DNA of 37,777 bases from Chara braunii (lineage: Eukaryota; Streptophyta; Charophyceae; Charales; Characeae): positions 420,749-458,525 of the forward strand of contig BFEA01000389.1 of the NCBI GenBank assembly GCA_003427395.1. The letters are read 5' to 3'. The notes beneath the pieces were generated by a model. That model was not told the DNA's origin. It saw only the letters and a program-made list of their open reading frames with translations, and did not search any database. The position numbers and the translations under genes were made by a program. Shown in pieces: positions 1-8,920 of the stretch. Each line of letters starts with the position of its first letter. Within the stretch, counting starts at the first letter, position 1.

Positions 1-248
1 CTATGGACTTATGCATGATCACATAGTGTGGATTTTTTTTTTTTTAACAACTGCGAGCCACCCACCGGAGCCCCCCTGTGCCCAACCCCCCCCCCCCAGA
101 CCCCTCAAAATATTAATTAAACCCCCCCTCTCCCCCAATCCCCAAAAAAAAAAAAATCTTTTTATTTTTTATTTTTTTGTTCAGCTCGACTCCCCCGCCA
201 CCCGACACCCCATCCCCCGAAAATCACTCCCGACCCCCCCCTCGAAGA
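1..248. repeat. C-rich and A/T homopolymer low-complexity DNA
   Basis: The stretch consists of runs of C interrupted by A and T homopolymers. The open frames across it translate to Pro/Ser/Lys low-complexity strings without any domain, so I see no gene here. Confidence 0.7.
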
Positions 249-352
249 CCCCATACGGATGGCCGGAAGCCCGTACGTACGGCCCATACGAGTACCGGGG
301 GTCCCGTACGTACGGTCGTATGGGAGTACGTACGGGCCGTATACGTACGGGC
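249..352. repeat. Cluster of CCGTACGTACGG palindromes
   Basis: The 12-bp perfect palindrome CCGTACGTACGG occurs at 271-282 and 304-315, with degenerate copies (TACGTACGGGC, TATACGTACGGG) up to 352. The flanks CCCATACG (about 284-291) and CGTATGGG (about 317-324) are also complementary, so the cluster can fold into a larger cruciform. It abuts the end of the LINE fragment that follows. Confidence 0.75.
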
Positions 353-354
353 CT

Positions 355-840
355 ACACACAAGCATTATGAAGAATAAGTCTGCGGAAAGTTCCTTTTTC
401 AATTATGTCGCTTGTTGTAATATTTCTAAGAGCAAACAACTTCTTCCATTGCTCCTGGTTTTTAATTTCCATTTGCTCCAGTTTCAGCAGGCTTCGTTTC
501 CTTTTTGCAAACCAATAAATGTCTGAGATGGGGTGCTTGCCGAAGGCTTGTTCAGCCCGGGCCACGTTCCTCAACAATTTCTTCTCTACTTCATTTCTTC
601 GTCCAACCTTTATTTGTGACATAACATTTAAGGAGCCCTGCAAAATGTGCAGTCCTACGTCTGTCCAGTCTGATTCTGACTCAAGCAGATACTTGGCTTC
701 ATCCCACTCTTGAAGATGCCTTTGAATCCAAAGAACAAATTCCGGGTCTTCAAGGTGAGTTGTGTTCAGCTTGAAGTAGAAAACCAGGTTTTCGACAATT
801 TTGCATCGCCAGACAGACTTTCGAAGAATTGCGGCTCAAA
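355..840 (-). pseudogene. LINE ORF2 fragment (region between endonuclease and reverse transcriptase)
   Basis: Read on the minus strand, one frame stays open from about 840 to 355. It encodes a sequence with the composition of the linker between the AP-endonuclease and RT domains of plant-type LINE ORF2 proteins: a stretch ending FKLN followed by DPEFVLWIQRHLQEW, then KYLLESESDW, then a long charged helical part with YWFAKRKRSLLKLEQMEI. Neither the endonuclease catalytic residues nor the RT motifs lie within it, so this is a short internal fragment. Upstream (above 840) the frame loses recognisable similarity. The family assignment rests on recalled patterns, not a search; an unrelated host gene exon is possible but less likely given the neighbouring LINE remnant. 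Confidence 0.5.
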
Positions 841-1291
841 AAACTTTCAACAAGTGTCAGGATGGTAGTTTCGACAGCTGCCTTCCAGCGATCTTTTCCT
901 CCACCCTACAGGTGACGGAAATTCGACAGTGGCACGACGACCTTTCGAAATTGCGTTCAAATTTAAGTTGTCAGGTTCAAATTTGCGTTGTCAGGGACTG
1001 TTCCGTGACACCCGTATGCCTGGCCATAAACAAAAACCTTGCCCCTCTATAGGGCCGTTTAAATCCTCGGAAGGATGTTACCAACTTACCACAAATTGGA
1101 AAATAATTTGAATTTGATATCACCGCAAGAGAGATTTCTGAACTCTTTGATTCTTTTGATTTTTTTTTGAAACCCTTTGATTTGTGAGATGATCTATGGC
1201 CGTCGCAGCTACTTTAGAACTATTGAAGTCTGTCGTTTAAATTGAGAAGATTCAGTACCAGAATGTGGAGTTGGTGACAACTCATACAAGT
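841..1291. other. Intergenic, no gene recognised
   Basis: Open frames are short and lack motifs. It may hold further decayed LINE sequence upstream of the fragment at 355-840, because a direct short repeat (TTCAAATTT near 955 and 975) and frequent stops are all that I can see. Confidence 0.4.
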
Positions 1292-1314
1292 CCAATGCTA
1301 CGATGCCATAACAC
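1292..1314. repeat. Left copy of 23-bp direct repeat flanking the LINE fragment
   Basis: The repeat begins CCAATGCTA and ends TGCCATAACAC. It matches 2022-2044 at 20 of 23 positions. Its placement on both sides of a truncated LINE fits a target-site duplication. Confidence 0.6.
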
Positions 1315-1836
1315 TTGAGTGCTGCAACACTGCTATGGGTGGCTTCCCTGTTGGCGACCCCTTCAGCAGTGTCGCTGCTAAGTCGGGGTCTGAAGGTTGA
1401 TACGCAATGCAAAAGATGTTTGTGGGCTTTCGAATCAACAACACATCTTTGGTGGGACTGTCCAGCCTCAACACGGATTTGGGATTGGTGGGCTAGACAA
1501 TGGAGGGAGTGGACCGGGGAGGATCTGAAGTGGAACAGGGACTGGGTCCTATTGGGAGGGTTACCTGAGAACCTCCATTTGTCAAAGGGGTGGGGTAACG
1601 TAGCCCAGGTAATCCGCGTGGTAGGTTTCTGAGTGATCTGGAAGGAGAGGAATAGATCTCAGTTTGAAAGCCGAATTAGAAGAATCATTTCGGCGGGCTA
1701 TAGAAGAAAGGTCATGAGAAGTGACGGAAGGGCGACTGGTCTCGCCTGGTTTCAGGAAACATGGGCTCAGGGTGGTAAACTAGTGACAGTGAGAGGGGAG
1801 GAGGGTCTGCAGTTCGCGGAGTGGCTAGTGAGCTAG
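1315..1836 (+). pseudogene. LINE ORF2 C-terminal zinc-finger region, broken by one stop
   Basis: The frame encodes the zf-RVT type module found at the C terminus of plant LINE reverse transcriptases: CKRC, then HLWWDCP, giving Cys-x2-Cys and His-x4-Cys, followed by the aromatic stretch RIWDWWARQW. An in-frame TGA at 1630-1632 interrupts it. The same frame then continues with IWKERNRSQFES, the conserved W-x-ERN motif of this region, to a TAG at 1834-1836. The single stop and the absence of the polymerase domain mark it as a dead fragment. The role in the intact protein is thought to be RNA/DNA binding during target-primed reverse transcription. Confidence 0.75.
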
Positions 1837-2021
1837 ACATACCAGGGCACTCGGTTCAATCCACAGTAGGAGGAAGAAGAGATGGGGGCTCGAGAGTGTC
1901 TAGGAAGTAGTGGAACCGCCTTAGGTTCCAACCGCTGTGTAGGTGGTCTGAGAGATCAGAGAGTGGAGAGGTGACTAGTAGGTATAGATTCGACATGTTC
2001 TGTAAGACACTAGTTAGGCGA
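1315..2021 (+). mobile_element. 5'-truncated LINE (non-LTR retrotransposon) 3' end
   Basis: The segment between the two 23-bp direct repeats carries the C-terminal part of a LINE ORF2 and about 185 bp of 3' UTR. No RT core is present, as expected for 5' truncation during target-primed reverse transcription. A poly(A) tail is not visible at the 3' end (which reads TTAGGCGA before the repeat), so the element may use another tail type or have lost it. Confidence 0.6.
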
Positions 2022-2044
2022 CCAATGCTATAGTGCCATAACAC
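2022..2044. repeat. Right copy of 23-bp direct repeat flanking the LINE fragment
   Basis: It differs from 1292-1314 only at three adjacent positions in the middle. See the left copy. Confidence 0.6.
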
Positions 2045-2880
2045 GGGCTACGTCTCCTCCTCCTCTCACGACACTTCCAAGCGTCGTTCCCCTTTCCGTG
2101 GTCGCCCCCGCCGTTTCGCGCAGTAGGGCCGCCACTTCTCGCGTCGCTTCAGCGCGCTCGAGTATGGTGAGCAGGACGCTGGTGCCCCGCTGTCGCCAGA
2201 GGGTGACCATAGCGACGACCTCGACCTTGGCGAGGCCGTCCAGCACCACCTGGAGGACCCGACTCTCCCTATGGCTGAGCGCCTCCAGCTCATCCTCTCC
2301 ACCCTTTCCCGGGCAAGCAGCCGCCCTGGTCACGTTAGCGCGTCGCCCCCCGAGGTCCCTCAGCAGGACCTCCCTCAGGGCTTTGTCCCTCCTCGCAGTG
2401 TCCTTTCCGTTGAGGAGCGCGCGGCTATTTTGGGTTGACGTTGATGTTTGCGATGCCGTCAAGACGGTCATACCTCCTCGCGGTTCCCTTACACCACCGC
2501 CCTTGACCGCCACTACGCTGACCTTTCCCGCCAGCGTCGTGCTCAGTCCCCCCCCAGCGCCTCGCATCCCCATGGCGCCTCCTAACCACGGTGCAGTGTA
2601 CACCTGCGCCCTCCTCAGTAGTCGGCTTCCTGACATCCCCGTCGCGGTTTGCCCCTCTCACTACTGGAGTTGAGGTTTCGCAGGACCCGACAGAGTGTAC
2701 TCTGCCCTCTGTCGCAGTACCGTCTGCGCCTCCGCAGACCACCGTCTCCCCTCCTTCCCCGCTGCGACTACCGACGCGTCGAGCCATTCGCTCAGCCCGT
2801 TGCAGCGAGCAGCGAGCAGCTCGCTCCTTGCGAGAACGTTGTGTCATCTCTTCTGGACTTGAGCATGTTCCAGGCTCGTC
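2045..2880 (+). pseudogene. Probable Gag remnant of element 1
   Basis: The region upstream of the protease is open in more than one frame and encodes Ser/Pro/Arg-rich text without a recognisable capsid helix set or zinc knuckle. Its position just before the protease is the reason for calling it Gag. The minus strand is also open here, which reflects the GC-rich codon-like composition rather than a second gene. The exact frame and start cannot be fixed. Confidence 0.35.
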
Positions 2881-3340
2881 AGGAGCGACTCACCGTCCAC
2901 GTCGTTGCACTGCGCTGCCTTCTCACCATCCTCTCTGACCCTGATCGCACCCTCCCGATCATCCCCGTACGACTGGGGACCTCCACGAGGATGTACTCAG
3001 CGCTGTGGGATTCTGGTTCTCAGGGCAACTTCATTTACCCATGTGTGGTGAAAGAAACCCGCTTAAATGAGAGGGTCTCCGACTCCCATCTCCGTCACCC
3101 AAGGGGATGACAAGACCCAACGCTTTTTCGATCAAACGATCACCGACCTCCCTTTCTTCCTCACTCTCTAGTCGACTGATCGTCCCCCGGCGTCCCGTCG
3201 CCACCGCTCCTCTGCACATTTCGATGTGATGGAGACGGGGTACGACTTCATTCTCGGCACTCTGTGGTCTCGTCGGTTCCGCAGCACCGAGGTCGATTGG
3301 GCGACCAACACTCTCGTTCTCAAAACAAAGTGTGGACAGA
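2880..3340 (+). pseudogene. Aspartic protease of element 1
   Basis: The active-site motif appears as ALWDSGSQGNFI (Asp-Ser-Gly, at about 3004-3037), the single-domain retropepsin signature that cleaves Gag-Pol. Downstream, after a frameshift near 3075 and an in-frame TAG near 3170, the frame contains YDFILGTLW (about 3241-3270), matching the hydrophobic-Leu-Gly motif that closes the retropepsin fold. Both halves are thus present but lie in different frames. Family function is inferred from these two motifs and from the RT that follows. Confidence 0.75.
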
Positions 3341-3699
3341 CGTGTCGCGTACCTTTCATAGGTACCACTGCGACACCACGCCCCGATCCTCCTCCCCCGG
3401 AGCCTTGCGTGCCCACACCATCTCCTTCTATCCCTGTCACCTCGCCTCGGCAGTTCGCCCACTTCATCCGACAGGACGACGTCACCTTCTTTATGGTGAA
3501 CGTGACGGATGTCTTACACTACGATCCGCCCTGTCCTGACGCCGAGCTTATCCCTCTGGAGCCAGATCCTCCTTCTATCTCCATTGCTCCCATCTCTACT
3601 TCCGTCCCTCCGTCGTCCGTCGAGTCCACCCCGCCACCGCGCGCTAACGCTGACGCTGAGGAACTCGCACGCCCGCAGTTCATGACCTCATTCGAGAGT

Positions 3700-4460
3700 A
3701 CCACGACACTTTCCCATCGTCGTTCTCGTACGTCGACATCCCACTCATGCGCGACGTCGAGCACTCCATCCAGCTTGTGCCTGACTACTGTGTTCACCAC
3801 CAGGCACGCTACAGACTCTCGATCCCTGAGAAGCGTCAGCTTGAGGAGCTCCTGAGACAGGGTTTCATTAAACCCAGCAACTCCCCATGGGGTGCACCTG
3901 TCCTTATTGCTCGCAAAGCGGATGGAACTCTCCGTCTCTGCATCGACTATCGCGGCCTCAACCGCTACACGGTCAAGAACAACTACCCCATGCCTCGTTC
4001 CGACGAGCTGTTCGACCGCCTAGCAGGCAACCGCTTCTTTACGAAGATTGATCTTCGTAGCGGTTACCATCAGATCCGCATCGCTGCAGCCGACCAGCCG
4101 AAGACCGCGTTTCGATCGCGCTCGGCCACTACGAGCTTACAGTGATGTCATTCGGCCTCACCAACGCACCCGCTACCTTCCAGAGGGCGATGAACGACAT
4201 CTTGAGGGACATCTTGGAGCAGTACGTTCTCGTCTACCTCGACGATATCCTGGTCTACAGTCGTACCCTTGAGGAGCACCTCAGACACCTCCGCGACGTC
4301 GTTGACCGCTTGCACAGACATGGCTTCTACGCCAAGCTGAGCAAGTGCCGCTTTGCCTAGCACAAAGTGGATTTCTTAGGACACTGCGTGTCTGACAACA
4401 GTCTCCACATGGACGACGTGAAGATCACTTCTATTGCGGAATGGCCCGCTCCCACATCCG
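3700..4460 (+). pseudogene. Reverse transcriptase of element 1
   Basis: Ty3/gypsy RT motifs occur in order: [39 protein letters not shown] (first catalytic Asp in KIDL), then MSFGLTNAPATFQ and VYLDDIL with the catalytic Y-L-D-D at 4235-4246, and the thumb region to FLGHCVS. A one-base frameshift near 4120-4140 separates the palm motifs, and a TAG at 4358-4360 interrupts the connection just before HKVDFLGH. All three catalytic aspartates are retained, so loss of function comes from the frame breaks. The enzyme copies the element RNA into DNA in virus-like particles. Confidence 0.92.
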
Positions 4461-5190
4461 CCAAGCAGCTTCGCAGCTTCTTAGGCCTGACCAGCTATTA
4501 TAGTAACTTTATCCAGGGATACGCTAGATATTCCTACGTCCTTACCTCCACCCTCCTCCGGAAAAACCCACCCTGGGCTTGGACACCCCTCCACGAGGAC
4601 GCCTTCCGCGCCCTCAAGAAGGCGGTGACATGTACACCGGTTCTTCACCTACCCGATTCTGATCACCCTTTTATCCTTACCACCGATGCGTCAGACGTTG
4701 CTGTAGGAGTAGTGCTTTCCTAGGTCTTCCCTTCCTCTCCTGATTCCTCTCATCCTCGTATCCCTCGCTTCCCACCACCTACCCCTACCACTGCTTCCCG
4801 ACTGACGTCTACTCGTCCAGCTACTGACGAGCCTTCTATTGACTATTTCCCTACCATCGCCAAGGACGACACTGTCGAGTCTCACTTAGGTGATTGTCCG
4901 ATAGCCTTCTACTCCCGTCAGCTCCTGCCCGCCGAGATAAACTACACTGGTGATGAACGTGAGGTTCTCGCAGTAGTTTATGTCACTCGGGACTGGCGTC
5001 ACTACCTGTACGGGGCACCGTTCTTGGTGCGTACGGAAAAGTCTGTTGTCCGGGCCTTTCTGACAAAACCGAAGCTTACTCCTCAACAAGCTCGCTCGTG
5101 GCGCGATCTATCCAAGTTTAGTTTCACCACAGAGCACATAAAGGGTGAGACTAATCGGGTTGCCGATGCCTTATCCCAGCGCCCTGACCA
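4461..5190 (+). pseudogene. RNase H domain of element 1 with an internal insertion
   Basis: The connection domain (FLGLTSYYSNFI) is followed by the RNase H core: LTTDASDVAVGVVLS with the first catalytic Asp, DEREVLAVV with the catalytic Glu, and NRVADALSQ with the final Asp. The third acidic position, usually VRTD, reads VRTE here. Between GVVLS (ending in a TAG at 4721-4723) and CPIAFYSRQL there are about 55-60 extra codons rich in Ser, Pro and Thr, where gypsy RNase H normally has a short loop. The domain removes the RNA strand during reverse transcription. Confidence 0.85.
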
Positions 5191-6560
5191 CGACCAGGAG
5201 CAGATCGAGCTCTCTTCCATCTCGGTCACCACTGTCCACCACTCGGTAATCGATGAGTTTTGCACTCAGTACCGCCACTGCCCCGACTATCGCAACATCC
5301 ACGCGACCCTTCGGGGTGGCAAAACCGTCCCGAACTACTCTCTCGGGGACAACGGTCTTGTGTACTGGCACGGTGCACAGGGCACCAGAAAGCCCCGTAT
5401 TTGCGTTCCCTCCACTGGACAGCTACGTTTCCGAGCAGTAGCAGAGTTCCATGACCAGGCAGCCGCCGGTCATATGGGCTTCCACAAGACGTTGGCTCGT
5501 GTGAGCCGCCTGTACGTCTAGCCGAAGCGCAAGAGCTTTGTGAAGGGCGACGTCGCAGAGTGTCCCACCTGTCAGGCAGTGAACAGTGTGAACCACCTTC
5601 CTTATGGTTTGCTCCAGCCTCTTCCTAACCCTTAGGATCGTTGCTAGTCCATCTCGATGGACTTTATCGGTCCCCTTCGTCCTCCGACCCCTCGCGGTCA
5701 TGATGCTATCATGTTCGTCGTCGACCGCTTCACGAAGCGTGCATTGCTTTGTTCCGTGCCACTATGCCATCAGTGCACGTGAGGTCGCCGACATCGTGTT
5801 TGACCGAGTCGTGCGTGACCACGGATTACCTCTGAGTATCATATCTGACCATGACCCGCGCTTTACCTGCCGATTCTGGCGATGGCTCCTCGAGGTGTAC
5901 AGCCCCCAGCTCCGCTTCTCCTCATCTTACCATCCTTTGACTGGTGGTCAGACCGAGATCACGAACAGGACTCTCGGAGATATTCTCCGAAAGATTGTTC
6001 GTGACGACCAACAGTGGGATCTCCATCTTGCCCACACGGAGATAGCCTACAACCACACCGTCTCGCCAACCACGGGGATATCGCCTTACGATTGCGACCT
6101 CGGCTATCACCCTCGTGTTCCCGCAGACTTCCTTCGACCGTCGCAAATGCACCCCGACACGAGTTGTCCCGCGCTGGATGATTGGGTTGCACACACGACG
6201 TCGATCATGAACACCGCACATGAGCACATAGCCGCTTCCCAGACTCGCATGGCAGCTCGTGCGAACCGATTGAGGATGGACCATCCATTCAAAGTCGGTG
6301 ATGATGTGCTTATCGACACCTGCCACTTACAGCTCGAAGCGGACACGCTTTGCAAGTTTCGACGTCACTTCTTTGGCCCATGCCGCATCCTCCAGGCCGT
6401 CGGTTTTGATACGACGTCTAGCCCGGTCAGCTTCCGTGTGAAGCTGCCCGACTACCTACACGAGGCTCGTGTGCACGATGTCTACCACGTCTCGTTACTG
6501 CGTTCCTACCGCAGACCGTCTGAGCGTTTAGTTGGACGACCATACGAGCGCCCTCTACCC
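5191..6560 (+). pseudogene. Integrase of element 1
   Basis: The N-terminal zinc-binding part shows HDQAAAGHMGFHKT followed by CPTC (about 5449-5575). The catalytic core has MDFIGPL (first Asp, about 5655), ISDHDPRFT (second Asp, about 5840) and GGQTEITNRT (Glu, about 5945), so the DDE triad is complete. The C-terminal part carries GPCRIL and HDVYHVSLL. TAG codons at 5519-5521, 5633-5635 and 5645-5647 and a frameshift near 5745 disrupt it. Integrase inserts the cDNA into the host genome. Confidence 0.9.
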
Positions 6561-6919
6561 ATCATGGTGGACGGTCACGAGGAGTTCCTCGTTTCAGACA
6601 TCATTGGTCGCCGAGTCAACGACGACAATTCTCCCCACGTCGAGTATCTCGTACGTTGGAATGGTTACCCTGATGAGAAGGCTACCTGGGAGCCCCTCGA
6701 GCACTTACAACACGCTCGCATGTTGGTGTGTGCCTATCACCGTGCTCGTCGTGCTAGGTTCACTTCTCCTCCTCAGCCCACTGACCCTCCTCCTTCTCCC
6801 CCGGCTGAGGAGACCGCTGAAGTCGAGCCTGCTCCATCTTAGGCCGACCTTCAGCAGCAGCCGGATGCTTCTGAGCGTCCACAGTGCACTCGTCGTCGTC
6901 CTGCTCGATACGATGATTG
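6561..6919 (+). pseudogene. Chromodomain and C-terminal tail of element 1 integrase
   Basis: The sequence FLVSDIIGRR, then VEYLVRWNGYPDEKATWEP, is a canonical chromodomain (about 6586-6700), which in chromoviruses directs integration to heterochromatin by binding histone marks. A Pro-rich tail follows to a TAG at 6840-6842. The same frame then stays open with an Arg-rich end to a TGA at 6917-6919, so the TAG is probably a mutation and the TGA the original stop. Confidence 0.85.
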
Positions 6920-7644
6920 ACTCTGACTTGTCTTCCCACTTCTTTGACTTCTCAATACTACATCCACTCCAGTTTTGCTACTTCAGCTCGTCGACGTTGC
7001 GGCTCTTCCTCGACGACATTCCCGACTTCTCATCGTGGACGTCATCGGCAACTTCATGGACTTCGTCACGACCAGCTCTGCCTACTTTAGACGTCATCAC
7101 TCCCTTACCACTTTACCCTCTACAGAACCCTGCTTGTGTCGTATGATGGTCTCCCTTTAGCCGGGTTCCTCTTAGTTGGGCTCTCCCTTGGTATACGCAT
7201 ATGCATCGGGACCGTAGCGTTGCCTTTGCTTCCCAGCTTACGGATCTAGCTCTGACTTCCCTCACCTTAGGAGTCATTTGCATGATTACCTTACCCATCA
7301 CCTTCCTACCCTTTGCCGGCCCTCACGCCCTAGTTAGGCAGCCCCGCATGCTTCATCTAGGTGCGCCCAGCATACCAGGCTCCCTTGTGCCCTTGCATGG
7401 TCGACCCTCCATAGCGGTCACCCCTTAGGGTCATCTGTTAGGGTCATTGGTTTTGTTCGCTCCCAGTTCTCTACCCTCATTGAGCCTGATGACATGTGTT
7501 CCCCCTGTCATTATGTGTGGATGCCCTTAAGTTAGGAGTTATCGACCCCTAGGCTGCATTCACCACCCTCGGAGACCATCCCACCTTGTGGTTTGCGACA
7601 CACTTCTCTTGTGACATATAGTTGACTTGTGGTTGTTTTTTTGC

Positions 7645-7862
7645 TCTCTGACTGAGGCTACTGCCTCTAACATTTCTAGGATTTAGTTGTTCTGCTTTTG
7701 CTGTTCTTAGAACTATACACTAGTCAGTTGTTTCCAGACTGAGGCTACTACCTCCAACATTCTAGGATCTCGTTGTCATTACTTTTTGCTTTCCTAGGAC
7801 ATGCATGTTAGTTTGTTGCTTCTCCTTTCCTAGGACATGTATGCTAGTTAGTTGCTTTTGCT
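7645..7862 (+). repeat. Two pairs of degenerate direct repeats
   Basis: ACTGAGGCTACTGCCTC at 7651 recurs as ACTGAGGCTACTACCTC at 7738, with similar sequence around it (offset 87). TTCCTAGGACATG at 7791 recurs at 7827 (offset 36). Such short duplications are common in retroelement untranslated regions. Confidence 0.7.
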
Positions 7863-8192
7863 TTTACTTAGGCTGTTAGCTGTGACATTGTTGTTTTGTG
7901 ACATTTTCTAGCCTAGGTTGCATCGCATGGACTTAGCATGGAGCTCGCTCCGCATCCTAGACCACTCAGGTTTTCTTTTTCCTTGGAAGAGTTCCGCTTC
8001 TTGGCGGAAGCGTGTTTGTAACTAGGCGATCCATCACAGGCCAAGGATCGTGTAGCGGACCTCTGGTTGGCCTATGAGACCAGCCCCTTGGCCTGTTCTC
8101 ACAGGCCTGTGTTCTATTCGGGGGCAGTCTAGTCCAGTCCAGGCCGGTACTTGTGTCAGTACCTGCCACTCCAGTCCAGTCCGTCAGTCCGC

Positions 8193-8206
8193 TGGGGTAT
8201 ACCCCA
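8193..8206. repeat. 14-bp perfect palindrome
   Basis: TGGGGTATACCCCA is its own reverse complement. No function can be assigned. Confidence 0.8.
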
Positions 8207-8920
8207 ACGGTTACCATTGTCTGTTTTTCGGGGGCATTCTACAACTGCACGATTTTGGAGTATGTGCATTGGAGTCATGCGTGGGAGCTGCGCCGTGCAT
8301 CTTGCTACCCCCTTCTTCCTTCATCTCCATCTCTATCACTAGCGGAGCACCACACCTGGTGGGTCCGCTACACTCTCTGTCTTTCCCCCTCAGCATGCAC
8401 CTGGCTCCCCTCTGCGCCAAAATTCTCCTCTCTCTCTCTTCTTCTCCCCCTAGCGCCTCCCAAAGGTAATGCAGCTCCCACAGGTCTCGGTCTGATAACG
8501 CCCCCGAGTTAGTCCTTAGTACCCGGCTGTTTCGGCGGATGTGGGGAAGTCCCGCCCAAAGCCACAATCAAAAATATCGGATTAGCCCTTCGCCCCTATG
8601 CTTACACCTGGCTCCTTCGAGCAGCGCAGTCTTCCACTTTCGGCTCCCTGTTCCGCTTTTCGTTCGCGCCCTCGCGCGCAGCGAGCCCCGCCCCTTTTTC
8701 TCTCCTCGCCGAGCATGTCCCCTACTACGCTCGACGTCCCGAATCTGCCCACACTTATATAGACGAGGAGTCAGGTAAAGGGAGGTATATATTCCTCTCT
8801 CAAGTTCGCCTCACACCACCTACCTATCACTACTCCTACTTGTAGGCATATGGGGTAACCCGTAACAGCCGAAACCGTGTGCACGAAAGAACATGCGGGG
8901 CTGCTCCCGACCTACAGGTG

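Larger units (their letters stand above)
2045..6919 (+). mobile_element. Element 1: decayed chromodomain Ty3/gypsy retrotransposon (coding part)
   Basis: In order, the + strand carries a low-complexity gag-like region, aspartic protease, reverse transcriptase, RNase H, integrase (zinc finger, DDE core, C-terminal module) and a chromodomain. This order is the Ty3/gypsy (Metaviridae) arrangement, and the terminal chromodomain places it with chromoviruses. Several frameshifts and at least seven in-frame TAG codons make it inactive. I could not find a 5' LTR or primer-binding site: the sequence left of 2045 is LINE-derived, so the 5' end is missing or displaced. The 3' LTR boundaries are also unresolved. 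Confidence 0.85.
6920..8920 (+). other. 3' non-coding region downstream of element 1
   Basis: No ORF with recognisable features occurs. The region should contain the 3' UTR and 3' LTR of element 1, but without a second LTR copy its ends cannot be placed. Visible structures are the degenerate direct repeats at 7645-7862, CCAGTC-type short repeats near 8138-8190, a 14-bp palindrome at 8193-8206, and a TATA-like TTATATAGA at about 8754. Confidence 0.45.

Noticed and set aside
2028-2636. 202-residue open frame on the minus strand
   Set aside because: It lies antisense to the gag-like region of element 1, is Arg/Gly/Ala low-complexity and has no motif.
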